NCBI RefSeq assembly: GCF_000237925.1
Contig: NC_031500.1
Coordinates: 8,486,698 to 8,550,697 of the forward strand
Origin: Schistosoma mansoni
Lineage: Eukaryota; Platyhelminthes; Trematoda; Strigeidida; Schistosomatidae
DNA length: 64,000 nt
Direction: 5' to 3'
Shown here: positions 1 through 10,501 of the stretch, piece by piece
Numbering within the stretch: the first letter of the stretch is position 1
Layout: each line of letters begins with the position of its first letter
Notes under the pieces: model-generated
The model's input: only the letters and a program-made list of their open reading frames with translations
The model's database searches: none
Told to the model about the DNA's origin: nothing
Position numbers and translations under genes: made by a program

Positions 1-339
1 AAGTGTATTCAATTGTGGGGACTAAACCTTACTGTGGTTGAAAATCTTGAAAGAGAACATTTTTATACTAAATCTTTTGGTCGATAGATTATACTTAATG
101 ATTCCATAAATCAACTGCGTGAGAGTATAAACTAGATAATCAAAAAGAAAACTTATATACATATATTTCATAATTAGGAAATGAGGTTTTAAAAATGATA
201 GAAAAGTAAATGATAAAAGAAAATGAATATTTTGTTCAAGGCTATCATATAATAACGATTTAAAGAATACAAGATCACCTTGATGTTGAGTGGTTGAATG
301 TAATTGAGAGAGAAAATTGCAAATAAACTTTGAGTGAGT

Positions 340-480
340 TGGTACATGTCTGAGAGGAATATCTGTAATCTCCAAAAAACTGATGCTTCTTGGGAGGTTC
401 AAACCCTGGCTACCTAATCTCACAATCTGAAGCCTAAGCATCGGTCGGTCCGGATCGTGACTGACTATTTCTAAGACCAA
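340..480 (-). repeat. possible degenerate tRNA-derived repeat
   Basis: A B-box-like string (ggttcaaaccctgg, near 397) lies in a more GC-rich block that stands out from the AT-rich flanks. The block also has a CGGTCGGTCCGG-rich edge near 440. This suggests an old tRNA-derived or LINE-tail repeat, but no A box or clear boundary is visible. The open frame across it on the minus strand has no recognisable protein features and I do not call a gene. Confidence 0.25.
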
Positions 481-489
481 GGTATTTGC

Positions 490-1116
490 CTTGATTGATT
501 ACTAAAAACCAGCGGCTATTTTCATGTTTATCTGATCCATAATGTTAATAATAATATCTAAGCTAATTCAGTATAAATTCTCACGTGTCTTTTTCGATAA
601 ACAAACTATTTAGTGAATCACAGTCTGTAGACTACTGGCTATAACTCAAAGGCCATAATTTATACTTGATTGATTGAATATTTAACAACTGATTAAATGA
701 GTAATTTGTATTTATTTGATATCAAACTAGACTATGATAAGACGTTAAAAAGTTTCGGAACATTAGTTATTTAACAGTTTGTCCAAGGTAAGTAGTATGA
801 GAATTAATTAGTTAAACAGAATATCATTTTGACAGTTGACAATAATTTATTTGACCTTAATATACATCAAAGAAAATAATTCACAAACTTATGAAATGAT
901 AAGAATGACAAGACAAATCATAATTTCTTGAAACATTATTTCAACTCTACTTATTTATAAAAAAAGAAGTATAATTCTAGTTGTCAATGTATATAGGTAT
1001 CAGTTTAGAAAACACGTTTAACTAATTTATATTTAACCAATTAACCTATTTAAGAACAAACCATTTACACAAAAAAATCATCTATCAATAAAAATATCGT
1101 TGATGCATATCATTTG
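490..1116. other. AT-rich intergenic DNA, nothing recognised
   Basis: The stretch is about 70% A+T by eye, has many stops in all frames and shows no repeat that I can match to another part of the window. Confidence 0.5.
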
Positions 1117-1385
1117 TATTATCAGTACAGGGTTGTAGAGGTTGTTGAGTGTTGGCTGAGATCATGAAACGATCAATGTTAGACCACAGCTAAAAACCTG
1201 AAATCACTGAACGGCAGTCTCGCCCTAGTATCGAACTCCTCAGAAGTGAGCATCCACGATTCCGCACGCCCAACTCGGAGCCAGGACCTTCAGTATCGCG
1301 CTCAAACGCTTCACCTTCAGACCAATGAGCCGGTACCCAACGATTTTATTGTCTAACTTTGACCAATCCACGATATTGCGTGACT
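1117..1385 (-). repeat. tRNA-derived SINE with hammerhead-like core, minus orientation
   Basis: Read on the minus strand, this copy has the same order of parts as the one at 1570-2235. First comes a leader resembling ggattggtcaaagttagac, then an A-box-like ggctcattggtctg, a B-box region near 1290, then a hammerhead-like module at about 1205-1260, and a tail ending in an acaaccctgtactg-like string. The hammerhead core CTGAGGA is present, but the GAAA box reads GAGA, so this ribozyme copy is probably inactive. It lies head-to-head with another SINE copy starting near 1513. Confidence 0.6.
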
Positions 1386-1512
1386 GCCTTCCATTTTCTT
1401 CGGTGGCTAACTGCCTCACACCCGATATTGATTAGCTCCACTGATCACGGCTTCCCAATAGAGCTCTAAGAATTACCTCCTGGGGCTAGTTACTAGTGAT
1501 CACATGATAATT

Positions 1513-2235
1513 ATTAGTACAGGGTTGTGGAGATTGTTGAGTTTTGATTGAGTTCATGAATCGATGGTCGCGTAATATCGTGGGTCGGTTGAAGTTTGAC
1601 ATTAACACCGCCGGATACCGGCTCAGCGGTCTAGAGGTTAGGTGTTCATGCGCGAGACCGAAGGTCGTGGTTTCGAATCCGGCGCGCGGAATCGTAGATG
1701 AGCACCGCTGAGGAGCCCTATATTGGGACGATGCTGTGCTTGAAGAGGTTACGAGTTCACCTAATCTGCGGACGGAATGAAGACTCAGTGACACGATGAC
1801 TAAATCAGCTAACTATTCCGATGCGTCCCAGCCCCGCTAGCTAGATAAAGAAGTTCAAGTTCTGAAGAGGTAAAATTTATTCCACAAGCAGCTAGAAACA
1901 AGAACAACAACGACAAACACGACTCAAGCGTATATATTCAGTGTAAAAATGTCTTTGGGAAGCGTTACAAAATATCACACTAAAAGACACAACGAACCAA
2001 TAGCGTTTAAGATCCTCTCAAGTGCAAAATACGACATGGAAGTGAAAATAAATGCTTTTGGCGCGAAAACAAAAAGTTCAAATTTTTAAAATAGAATTAT
2101 AAAAATAAGGCATTTCCCAAGCGAGTTCTGGGGATCTAACATCCCCCAACAAACGAGACGGCCGTTCAGTGATTCCAGGTTCTCAATGGTGATCTAACAT
2201 TGATCGATTCATGATCTTAATTATTTGTATTAGTT
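1513..2235 (+). repeat. tRNA-derived SINE, interrupted by an LTR
   Basis: Positions 1513-1570 match a SINE tail in minus orientation. From about 1575 a plus-oriented copy follows: leader, A box (ggctcagcggtctagaggtt, 1619-1638), B box (ggtttcgaatccgg, near 1669) and the start of a hammerhead module (gctgaggag, 1708-1716). The copy is cut at about 1731 by an LTR and resumes at about 2152 with the rest of the hammerhead and the tail. These boxes are those of RNA polymerase III type 2 promoters. The family resembles the ribozyme-bearing SM-alpha-type repeats of schistosomes, but the exact subfamily name is uncertain. Confidence 0.65.
1732..2151. mobile_element. solo LTR inserted in a SINE
   Basis: The segment starts with TG and ends with CA. 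It interrupts the SINE exactly where the flanking SINE sequence should be continuous. The flanks repeat the bases gacga (1727-1731) and aacga (2152-2156), a 5-bp target duplication with one difference. The length of about 420 bp and the TG...CA ends fit a solo LTR of an LTR retrotransposon; no internal region is present. The family is unassigned, and the LTR is different in sequence from the gypsy-type LTRs on the right of the window. It is younger than the SINE it interrupts. Confidence 0.6.
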
Positions 2236-2239
2236 TATT

Positions 2240-3180
2240 CGAAAGATCCCAACTCACTCTGAAACTCCTACAACAAAATATGTTAAAAAGTAGACGCTCA
2301 TTTGATATGTTTGTCCGCTTAGCTAATCAGTCGCAACTACAGCTTCAATAAAGAGAAATCATTTGCTTTTATGTTCTTCCTGTCCCTTGACTGTTAACTG
2401 GAATGTGAAGTTCAAGTCCATATAGAAGCAGCTCTGGTAGGAGATTCAAGAGGATCGAAGATTTAACTACCCAATTCAGCATTACTATAGTTCATGCTAA
2501 CAATTTTAAACCCTAAAATTAAAGATTGAAAATCTGCGATCCATGTAAGCATTACCAAGTTAGACAATTAATAGCTACAAAATCAAAATATTTTGATCCA
2601 TAGGTCTAAATATGAAAATTTTAAAGTAATAACAAGTGGGTGAGATCAATTTTGTCTTATTAAGAAGTGAAGTTAATCTTACTTACAAGAAGTTCTATAA
2701 ATCCATTACCCAAAGTGAGAATATCACTTTCTAATGATTCTTTTTAGATAACTAGTTAGTTGGTTAAACACGCTAGTAATTCAAGAGATAGATTTCACAA
2801 AATAAGATAGTTGTAAACATATATTTCATGGAAAAACATTGACTGTACTTACATTTCAATCGACCTTATATTTATCAATTCAAGGGTGACTTACATGTAA
2901 TTTATATGGACAAATATCAATAACAACATGTGAAAACAATGAATGATATATATATATATAAACTTGCACATTGAATACTGAAGTACATTGTAACAAATTT
3001 TTGACAACATAAATTTTCAGATAAACACTAATAAATTAAAATGGAACCAAACGTTTTTTACATTCTCATGGAAGTAAATATCTGGTTAGGTATGTATTTA
3101 AATAGTAATGTTTGACAAAACAGTGAACAGTAAATTTCATTTCATACTAAATTAATACGTGAGAATTTGAAATTGTTAAA
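2240..3180. other. AT-rich DNA, nothing recognised
   Basis: No coding signal or family-level repeat is visible. A short TA run lies near 2946-2960. Confidence 0.5.
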
Positions 3181-3182
3181 GT

Positions 3183-3350
3183 TCCAGAGTTTATATTCGG
3201 AAGGGGTTTTGTGGAGATTTCAGTATTTTTCATGGTTGAAATCATGAGTCAATTGAAGCTAGACCACCAAGGAAAACCTGGAAGCACTGGACAGCCGTTT
3301 CGCCCTATTGTGGGACTCCTCAGCAATGCGCATCCACAACTCCCTGGAGA
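3183..3350 (-). repeat. SINE 3' half in minus orientation with intact-looking hammerhead
   Basis: Read on the minus strand, this is the hammerhead module plus the tail (ends in ctccacaaaacccctt, plus 3198-3213) of the same tRNA-derived SINE family as at 1117-1385. It sits head-to-head with a plus-oriented copy beginning near 3370. The tRNA-like part of this copy is missing. Confidence 0.65.
3284..3329 (-). ncRNA. predicted hammerhead ribozyme (SINE-borne)
   Basis: On the minus strand, stem I GCATTG...CAGTGC pairs with one wobble. The core CTGAGGA fits CUGANGA. Stem II GTCC/GGGC pairs with one U-G wobble around a loop of about six bases. The GAAA box is intact. The short stem III ACGGCTGT closes with A-U and C-G, and the cleavage triplet is GUC. 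All conserved core positions of a type I hammerhead are met. Hammerheads inside schistosome SM-alpha repeats are established; activity of this copy is inferred from sequence only. Confidence 0.7.
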
Positions 3351-3369
3351 CAATTGGTGAACGGTTGCT

Positions 3370-3550
3370 CAAACTTCGTGGATTGGTTGAAGTTAGATAT
3401 TAACACCGTTGGATGCCGACAGGCTCAGTCGTCTATCGGTTGAGTGCTCTGGCGTGAGACTGGTAGGTCCTTGGTTCGAAACTCGCGAGGCGGGATCGTG
3501 GATGCGCACTGCTGAGGAGTCTCATAATAGGACGAAAAGGCCATCCAGTT
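3370..3550 (+). repeat. tRNA-derived SINE with weakened hammerhead, plus orientation
   Basis: The parts in order are leader (cgtggattggttgaagtt, 3379-3396), A box (ggctcagtcgtctatcgg, near 3422), B box (ggttcgaaac, near 3473) and a hammerhead module at 3506-3550. The core CTGAGGA and the GAAA box are kept. The cleavage triplet is AUC, stem II has one wobble and stem I keeps about four pairs. The copy ends abruptly after the module, without the usual tail. Confidence 0.65.
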
Positions 3551-3803
3551 TATATTCGATTGAATGTTGGACAATTGTAAACAATAATCGATTTCGAACG
3601 TGATTAAACTTGAAAGAGTTAATTAGAAAGACAGATTCAATTATTGATAATTGGAGGTAGTTCACGTTATTGGTACATTCAATAATTTGTTTCAATTGAA
3701 TAATATTTCTGATCTCATTCGATTTTTTAGAAATCACAAAATTCAGGTTCACCGTGAGTCCTCGATCATGATATTTAGAAGTAATTGTTCATATGCATTA
3801 TGC

Positions 3804-3825
3804 ATATATATATATATATATATAT
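3804..3825. repeat. (AT)n microsatellite
   Basis: An uninterrupted AT dinucleotide run of about eleven units. Confidence 0.9.
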
Positions 3826-4392
3826 TCAACAATTCTGACCAGTTAGTCCATGATTCAAACTATGTAACACAGATTTATTTCGAACCAACAAAACTAACCA
3901 ACAGAATAAAATTCATAATGTAACATGTTAACAGGGCCATATTAAGAAGACATGTAACCAGTGCATGCTACAGCATTCCACAATAGGAAGATGAACCTTT
4001 TAAAAAAAGACTGCTCTATTTCTAGTAAGTTGTTGAAGTAACATAAAATATTGACTAGAAGAAATTACATAGAAATTCCCAACTATAATGAAATTTAGGA
4101 ACATTTATAAGCTTAACAATTAGGTTAAATTCAACCAATCAACCATGTTTAAAAAGCACGTTGTTCGGATTCACTTTTCAATGTGATGTTGCAAGTAAAC
4201 ATTTGATCTGTTAGAAATACAAATTAATCCAATATTCAATAACCTCCTCTTAATTTGACACTTCAAAAAACAAGTTCCCTAGTTCATCAGCATTAATAAA
4301 CAGTTATGGTTTTAAACATTCCAACAGAGTAAATTTTCTTAGAACGACAATTAGGCAGTTCAGTTAATTTCTCCGAATCTTTTATCCAATAA

Positions 4393-4740
4393 TGGTGAAA
4401 ATATTTATTTATTTAAACACATAAATATTGTACAAGGGGGCACCAAATGTATAAGCGCCACACAAAACAATGAGAATGGGAAGAGAAAAGAGATAAGATG
4501 CATATATAAAAAAATAAGAGTAATGATGCGGGAAACTGAAATGTACGACCAGAAGAACTCTTTCAGTTAAGGAGGTTATGGTCACTCTTTATGAAGGAAG
4601 TAAAAGAAGGTTACAGCAGGATCGCCACTAGCTTCTATTCTGAGCCATATTTGATAACGTCTCTAGCCACTGTGAAGCACCATCTCTTGGACCCCAAACA
4701 GGGAGTCGTGAAGGACCAAAATATTCTCAATGTAATTTGA
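4393..4740 (-). repeat. retroposon 3' end, variant body
   Basis: Read on the minus strand, the block ends in ttgtacaatatttatgtg followed by a (AAAT)n-like tail. This is the same 3' terminus as the 0.5-kb retroposons at 37035-37540 and 45105-45628. Beyond the last 70 bases or so the body differs from theirs, so this is either another subfamily or a short 3' piece next to unrelated repeat. The tail at the 3' end points to target-primed retroposition. Confidence 0.5.
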
Positions 4741-5515
4741 TATGTCACATACTTTTACATTTTAAATAGGTTTTAATACTTTATATTTTACGATGAAGGT
4801 AAGTAAATTCAGTTCTATTAATCTAATTTGATGTATAGTCTAACTATTTTGGATAAAACTCTTATAAAAATTCTAAATTTAAACCAATGATTAACAATAT
4901 GCTATTCTCATTGGTTACTTAAATAATTTAGTGATTTGTTGAAAATTTCCAGTAAATTATAACAAACAAAGAAATCAATTGCTCAATGAATCATAGGGTA
5001 CATACTGAATAAATAAAATCAATAAATAAGGTATTTGAATTCCTTTTTTAGCCATCCATTTTGTTTAAACAAAATGATACCAATCAGATTAGCTAACAAT
5101 CAAGCCCAAACACTATATTTATTTTGTTTGATAGATTCCTTACTTTCTATAAGGTTTCCATCAGAAACTATGATACATTTAACATTATCGTGTTTAGTAC
5201 AATTAAGATGTCATGACAATGCATCCAGTTAATTATGGTAAAATTAAAGGGAAGAGAAAAAAAGTGGTAGTTATCCTTAAAAAATAATGAAAAATTATTT
5301 CGGACGGTGAAGGTTGGAAACAAACGAACTGTGTTTCAGTTACATTTATTTCGGTAGAGAATCATTAATGACTACGATTTTGTAGAAGATGTTATAAGGT
5401 TCCAAGTCAATAAATTTTATGACATATGACTTCATATAAACGGTTGCGATGCATGGATAACTGATATAGTTAAGATTATGGTAGGCTTTTTATTTTACAT
5501 AACAGAGAAATCGCA
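4741..5515. other. AT-rich DNA, nothing recognised
   Basis: No supported gene. A short plus-strand open frame near 5035-5232 shows no family features. Confidence 0.45.
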
Positions 5516-5519
5516 TACA

Positions 5520-5825
5520 TATTAGTGTAAGTCGGTTATAAACAATGTAGAACCTGGCATATATATTCATTAGCCCACGTTATCATACTACATTTGTACA
5601 ATTAAATTAAATCACCAAAAACAATATCAGAGTGATAGAAGTTGTGACAATATCAACTGCACCAGAAAACATTGGGCATGGGGAATATGTTTGAAAGCAA
5701 AGAAGGATAACTTTGAAACTCAGAATACAAAAGAAGACAAAGAGTGGATACATCCGCTACATTATGACCAATTCTAAGATATATCGCCTTTCTCCAAACA
5801 CTGGTTACAATAATGAAGCGGACCG
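5520..5825 (-). mobile_element. degenerate RTE-clade LINE 3' tail
   Basis: The block shares a recurring order of phrases with 9160-9470 and 10831-11150: a gtcggt/cataaacaatgtagaacctggcac-like start, then gaaactcagaatac..., agacaaagagtggat, and a gacc-aattctaa stretch. On the minus strand this matches the 3' end of the RTE-like LINE copies seen better preserved at 41498-42345 and 49350-49690. It is 5'-truncated and old. Confidence 0.45.
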
Positions 5826-6124
5826 CATATAGATATTGTGCAGAATAGCTAAGCTTTAAACTACAACTCTTTTGTATAAGTTACAACCATCAGGTATTCG
5901 AAATTAAAATATGTAGTCTAGATTTCAATTTGTTAGAAGTCAAATGCTTAGATCACTGAGCTTTAGTTATTCACTTAAACAACTGACTACCTGTTTACAA
6001 TAAAATTGCAATAAACACGAAATAATGCATTAGATCATGTTAAAATCACTTCATTTTATACTGTTGCATGTAAATTCACAAGATCTACAGTATTATACAA
6101 CATTTAAAACAATTGTAAGCGAAG

Positions 6125-6440
6125 ATGGATAGTGGCTAGCAGTGGAATCCAGGACGTAAATTTCGTCCTATTTGGGACTCGACAGCTGGATGTACCTGCA
6201 TCTCAGAGTTGATGTTCACTCTGGGACTCGAACCCAGTACCTTTCGCTTCAAACGCCATCGCGTTATCCACTCAGCTACTGAATCCTGATAGCCACTTGC
6301 TTGTGCTATGGGGTGAAGTTTAAATTCACTTAGTGTTACTTGTTTGAATCTTCCCATTGATTTTTAGGACTGCAACTGGTCAGTCTCTTATTGGCATATG
6401 TGCATACTGTGCGATATAGCCTTATTTTACAAGCATTGTA
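6125..6440 (-). repeat. SM-alpha-type repeat, minus orientation, near complete
   Basis: Read on the minus strand, the parts are the upstream unit (agtgaatttaaacttcaccc), A box (ctgagtggataacgcgatgg, plus about 6251-6270), B box (ggttcgagtccc, plus near 6228) and a hammerhead module at 6147-6191. The pol III boxes are well kept. The hammerhead reads CTGTCGA where CUGANGA is required, so the A6 position is changed and cleavage is probably lost. The cleavage triplet GUC and the GAAA box remain. Confidence 0.75.
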
Positions 6441-6625
6441 AGCAAAGATGGATAGTGGCCAGCAGTGGAATCCAGGATGCTCGTTTCATCCTATTGGCTT
6501 GTGAATTAGGGCTATATCGAGGCAATACTCACAGTATGCACATATGCCAATTAGAGACACTGACCAGTTGCAGTCCTAAACATCAATGGGAAGATTCAAA
6601 CAAGTAACACTAAGTGAATTTAAAA
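6441..6625 (+). repeat. partial SM-alpha-type unit, inverted relative to 6310-6440
   Basis: Positions 6441-6505 repeat the ccactatccatctttgc end of the unit and a truncated hammerhead that lacks the CUGANGA core. Positions 6505-6625 repeat, in inverted orientation, the unit seen at 6310-6440 (tgcacatatgccaat, gaccagttgcagtcct, gggaagattcaaacaa). Together with the preceding copy this makes a potential hairpin of about 130 bp arms. Confidence 0.65.
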
Positions 6626-9155
6626 CAATTATTATTATTATATATCAATAACTTCAAACAACACTGTGTAAGTCATATCAAATAATAAATAAAACGTGAT
6701 TTCTAGTCTAAATTAAACCACATGTATTTATATTAAGTTAAACTATGATTTATATATCTATGGTGTACAGTTACCAGCATTACTCTAAAATAGATTATAT
6801 ATATAATTGATGAAATGATGATTGTGATAATTTAATATTCATTGAAGATTTTCTTTTCATGAACTCTCGATTCAATTGGTTTTTAAGTGTACAATCATTA
6901 GAGAAAAAACACATTATAAATTGATCATTATTATTGACTTTGTATAATTTATGAAATTACTGAGATTAACTATGTATGTCTGTGAAAAGTTGTCAAATCG
7001 GTCAACTTTAAGCAACATCAGATTTGGTATGTAGATGTATCAGTTAAACTTACCATCCTACACTAGTAAAATAAAAAGAAGTTACTGAAGTAAATTCTAA
7101 AGTAGGAAGAAATATTAGCATTAGTATCAGTGACAGTAAAATGGATTAGAAATAGAAATAGTTCGATAAAAAGGAAAAAAATTGTAATATATAAGATCTA
7201 GAAGTAGACGAAGAATGGCTGCATCGGTATCCTTTAATATGTCTAACAGTTGCTTACATATATTGAGCGAACTCTAACCAAATAGAGTTGCACTTACTAG
7301 CATGACTCAGATTAACAGTTAATTACTCTATGAACTAATGTGACGTATTGGTTTGACTGATCCTAGCATTAGTCTATCCTACTCCTACTCCATCCAGGAT
7401 AAGACATAAAGGTAGGTTGTGGCTGTTAATATATAACACATAATTATATCAACATACCCATACAGATAAAATCATCTTTATTCAAACTGTATATTCCTAA
7501 ATACTCTAAAACAATGAGCACTTTTTAGGACTGATAATACTAAGTTGATGAAAAAGGCTTGTAATCTGTGAATGATCATCTAAAACTATCTACATTATTA
7601 ACTGGTAGTTTCAGATAGTCACAGTAACTTTCAAAGGATGACGCTACTATATAGACAGACAAAAATTTACTACGAGATAATGTGCGTATATTCGAATTAT
7701 AACTATTATTTTTTAAAAAATGTGAATTTCTAGAAAGAAAGCTTTCAGTGATGGATGCAGGTATCCGACAATAAAATATGGCTTTTAACAAAATCAACCT
7801 ATTTTCAAGCAATAAATATGTATTTAGTATGATTAGTTCATGAGAGTACTTTGAAATATAACAAACAATCAGAATTTAGATTCGACATTGATTCATTGAA
7901 TTAATTAATAGTGGTGATACATGGCAACGGTAGCGACTAATTTTTTAATCCCTAGTGGTTTAAATTCAATTCAACAAGCTAGCTAACTAAGTATTAAACA
8001 ATAAACATGAATGTTATTTGATTCATATTCAGCTGCAATTTTGCATTAGGATCACAGTGACAAAGAATAACGTACTAAGCAACAGTTTGATCTGTTCTAA
8101 TTTATGGCTGCAAAACGCGGTCTTTAAAAATACAGAATATTTGCAGGTTAACAGTATTCGATCATAGATCTCGTCGATGCATTTCTCACGTATGTTAAAA
8201 TCATAAAGTTATCAATTCTAGGGTTGGATATTGAGTGATATGACTTAGAATCAGTCACTCACTTTTTATCTTCCTTCAAATCCTAAATTTTATAACAAAC
8301 TAGTAGCTTTCCAATAGTGAGATACTAGTGTGTTCGGTTTTAATTCAAACCGCTGTTGACTATCAATGACATATATTTGCATTTGAGTTGTTTGTAAAGA
8401 ACAATTCAAACTAAAGGGCGCGTTTAACTGAGGGTTTTGATATTCTGCTAATCACCACTAAACACCCAACTTAAAAATAACCGTGCATTCTTTATTGTTA
8501 TCAGTTCCAAGAATGATGTATTCCGAGCCTGTTGGGAAACATTTAACCGAAAACGTTGAATAGATAGTAACACAATATTAATACGAGTTAACTGGAGTTG
8601 TAAATGCGCATCAAGTGTTATAACTCAATAATTTAAAGATATTGTGCTGGCCTAAAGATTCTGTGTGATGATTGTGGTTGTATACCATCTCAAATAAATA
8701 TGAACCAACTACCAAGTTTTCATTGATTTTTCAGCTAGTGTCAATCTTCATGTTCCTGGAATGTTAACATACTGTTTAAATATAATTCAATTGTGTAATA
8801 CATTAGTAAGTACTGTAAGTTCTACTTCCTAATATACCTTAGCAAACTGATTAAAAAAGCTTTGATGATAGACAAGTTCTTGTTCTGTGCGAAAACTTAA
8901 TACATTTGTAATCGATCCATTAAGAGGATTTCATCAAGGTAAAAGCAGGTAGTAACATTAAACTACTGAAATAACAACTGTATAGTTAAAGTACAAGAAA
9001 GTAATCAATATTAGTAAGAATATTGATATAAACAATTTTTTAAGGTTGATAGAGTATGAAAGTGAGTTAAAATCACAGCAGCTACGAACACAAGTTGACA
9101 TTATTTGAAGAATATTTTTAAAAACCACGTAGAACAGATACAAAAAGCCAGTCAA
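6626..9155. other. AT-rich DNA, no supported gene
   Basis: A weak RTE-tail-like stretch lies near 7100-7250 (gtatcagtgacagtaaaat, agaagtagacgaagaatgg). Otherwise I see no coding exon or repeat boundary. If the CDR2-like gene continues leftward, this lies in one of its introns. Confidence 0.4.
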
Positions 9156-9159
9156 CTTG

Positions 9160-9470
9160 GGTTATTACTTCAGTCACTTAATCATAAACAATATAGAACT
9201 TCACACTTACAGAAAAATCCGCAAAATGCTGCATCACAGAAATGAGGAGGGATGAAAATATCAAGACGAATAACAAAGTAGTAGATGTAGTAACAGTATC
9301 AATAGTAAAAGTGATCAGAAACAAAAAATGGTTCGAGAAGAATGAATTAACCCGTAAGATTAAAAGTATAAAATAATTTTGAAACTCAGAATACAGGAGT
9401 AGACAAATAGGGACCGGATTAGTGGCACTATGACGAATTCTGAGCCGCCAGTTTACTTCAGATAACCGAA
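9160..9470 (-). mobile_element. degenerate RTE-clade LINE 3' tail
   Basis: It has the same order of phrases as the other tails (cataaacaatatagaact near 9184, gaaactcagaatacagga near 9380, gacgaattctgagcc near 9432). Minus orientation, 5'-truncated, old. Confidence 0.45.
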
Positions 9471-10217
9471 ACTCTAAAATTTCATGAAGACTGCTAGTAG
9501 CAAGTAAACTATTAAATCAAAGTGAAAATCGGAACTTTTTTCACTCACTGTTGTATTTTTGCCTTTCTAATAGTGGGTTCACTTATGACTACAAACTTTC
9601 TTCTAAATGAATAACATAACGGCTAATTGTCTGCTTTCGACTGGACCATATTTTACTTACTAAGCATGACAGATTGATAATTACAAAGGCGGTTAATTCA
9701 ATAACAATATAAATATACATGTTTAGCCAGAATACCTTCAATTTTTGATCGAAACAAATTTTTATTTAAAGATACTGATTTACTAGTGTGGTGACATGTA
9801 CAACATTTTGTGGAAAATATTAGTCACTTTAATAAGATTGCTAAATGAAACAAATCTAACGACTTGAATAAATTAGAATCAGACATGAGAGAGAAGCTTT
9901 TGAAAACTCCTAGATATATATGAACATAAAACATAAACGTTGTTAGAGATAAGGCTAGGGACTGATGCTGTTTTGTCATCAAATAAACACGTATCAAACA
10001 AGTTTGCAACAAGTTGATGTAAAAATAATCCACAATGTATCTTGAAAAATTCACTGTTAATGCATCTTTCTGAGATCCAAGTCTCAAACTAACCTGACCT
10101 GTCATCTGGTTTACATTGAAACGTAAGCGCTAAAAGGTAGCAAGTTAAAAGGGTGTACAAGTTATTGGCTCTGGATAGTGTATTGTGTACGTCGGCAGTT
10201 TTATAAACTTAACATGT

Positions 10218-10435
10218 CAGTATGGGGATTTGTGGAGAATGTAGTACTTTCACATTTGAATTCATGAGTCCATCCATGCTAGAACCACCAATGAAAACCT
10301 GGAATCACTGAACGGCCATTTCGTCTTAGTGTGGGACTCCACAGTAGTGCGCATCCCACGATCGCCGTCCAGTGCTTCCAGGTTTTCAATAGTGGTCTAG
10401 CTTAGATAGACTCGTGAATTCAACTGTTAACATGT
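10218..10435. repeat. head-to-head SINE fragments with dead hammerhead
   Basis: Positions 10218-10363 are the minus-oriented 3' half of the tRNA-derived SINE family. The hammerhead module at about 10306-10352 has CTGTGGA in place of CUGANGA and triplet GUU, so it is probably inactive. From about 10364 a plus-oriented tail begins with gccgtccagtgcttccagg and runs to about 10435. The plus half starts next to the hammerhead cleavage triplet. Confidence 0.6.
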
Positions 10436-10501
10436 ATTTTTCAACCAGTTAACATATGAAATTAATTAAAATTAGCCAGAATAAGTCAAATTAAAACTAA
10501 C

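Noticed and set aside
22-480. 152-codon minus-strand frame at the left edge
   Set aside because: It is mostly AT-rich, hydrophobic low-complexity reading joined to a repeat-like GC-rich end; no known family.
3409-3603. 64-codon plus-strand open frame
   Set aside because: It runs through the tRNA-like head and hammerhead of a SINE and has no protein family features.
6147-6191. Hammerhead in the SM-alpha copy as an active ribozyme
   Set aside because: The invariant A6 of CUGANGA is changed (CTGTCGA), so I list it only as a repeat part.
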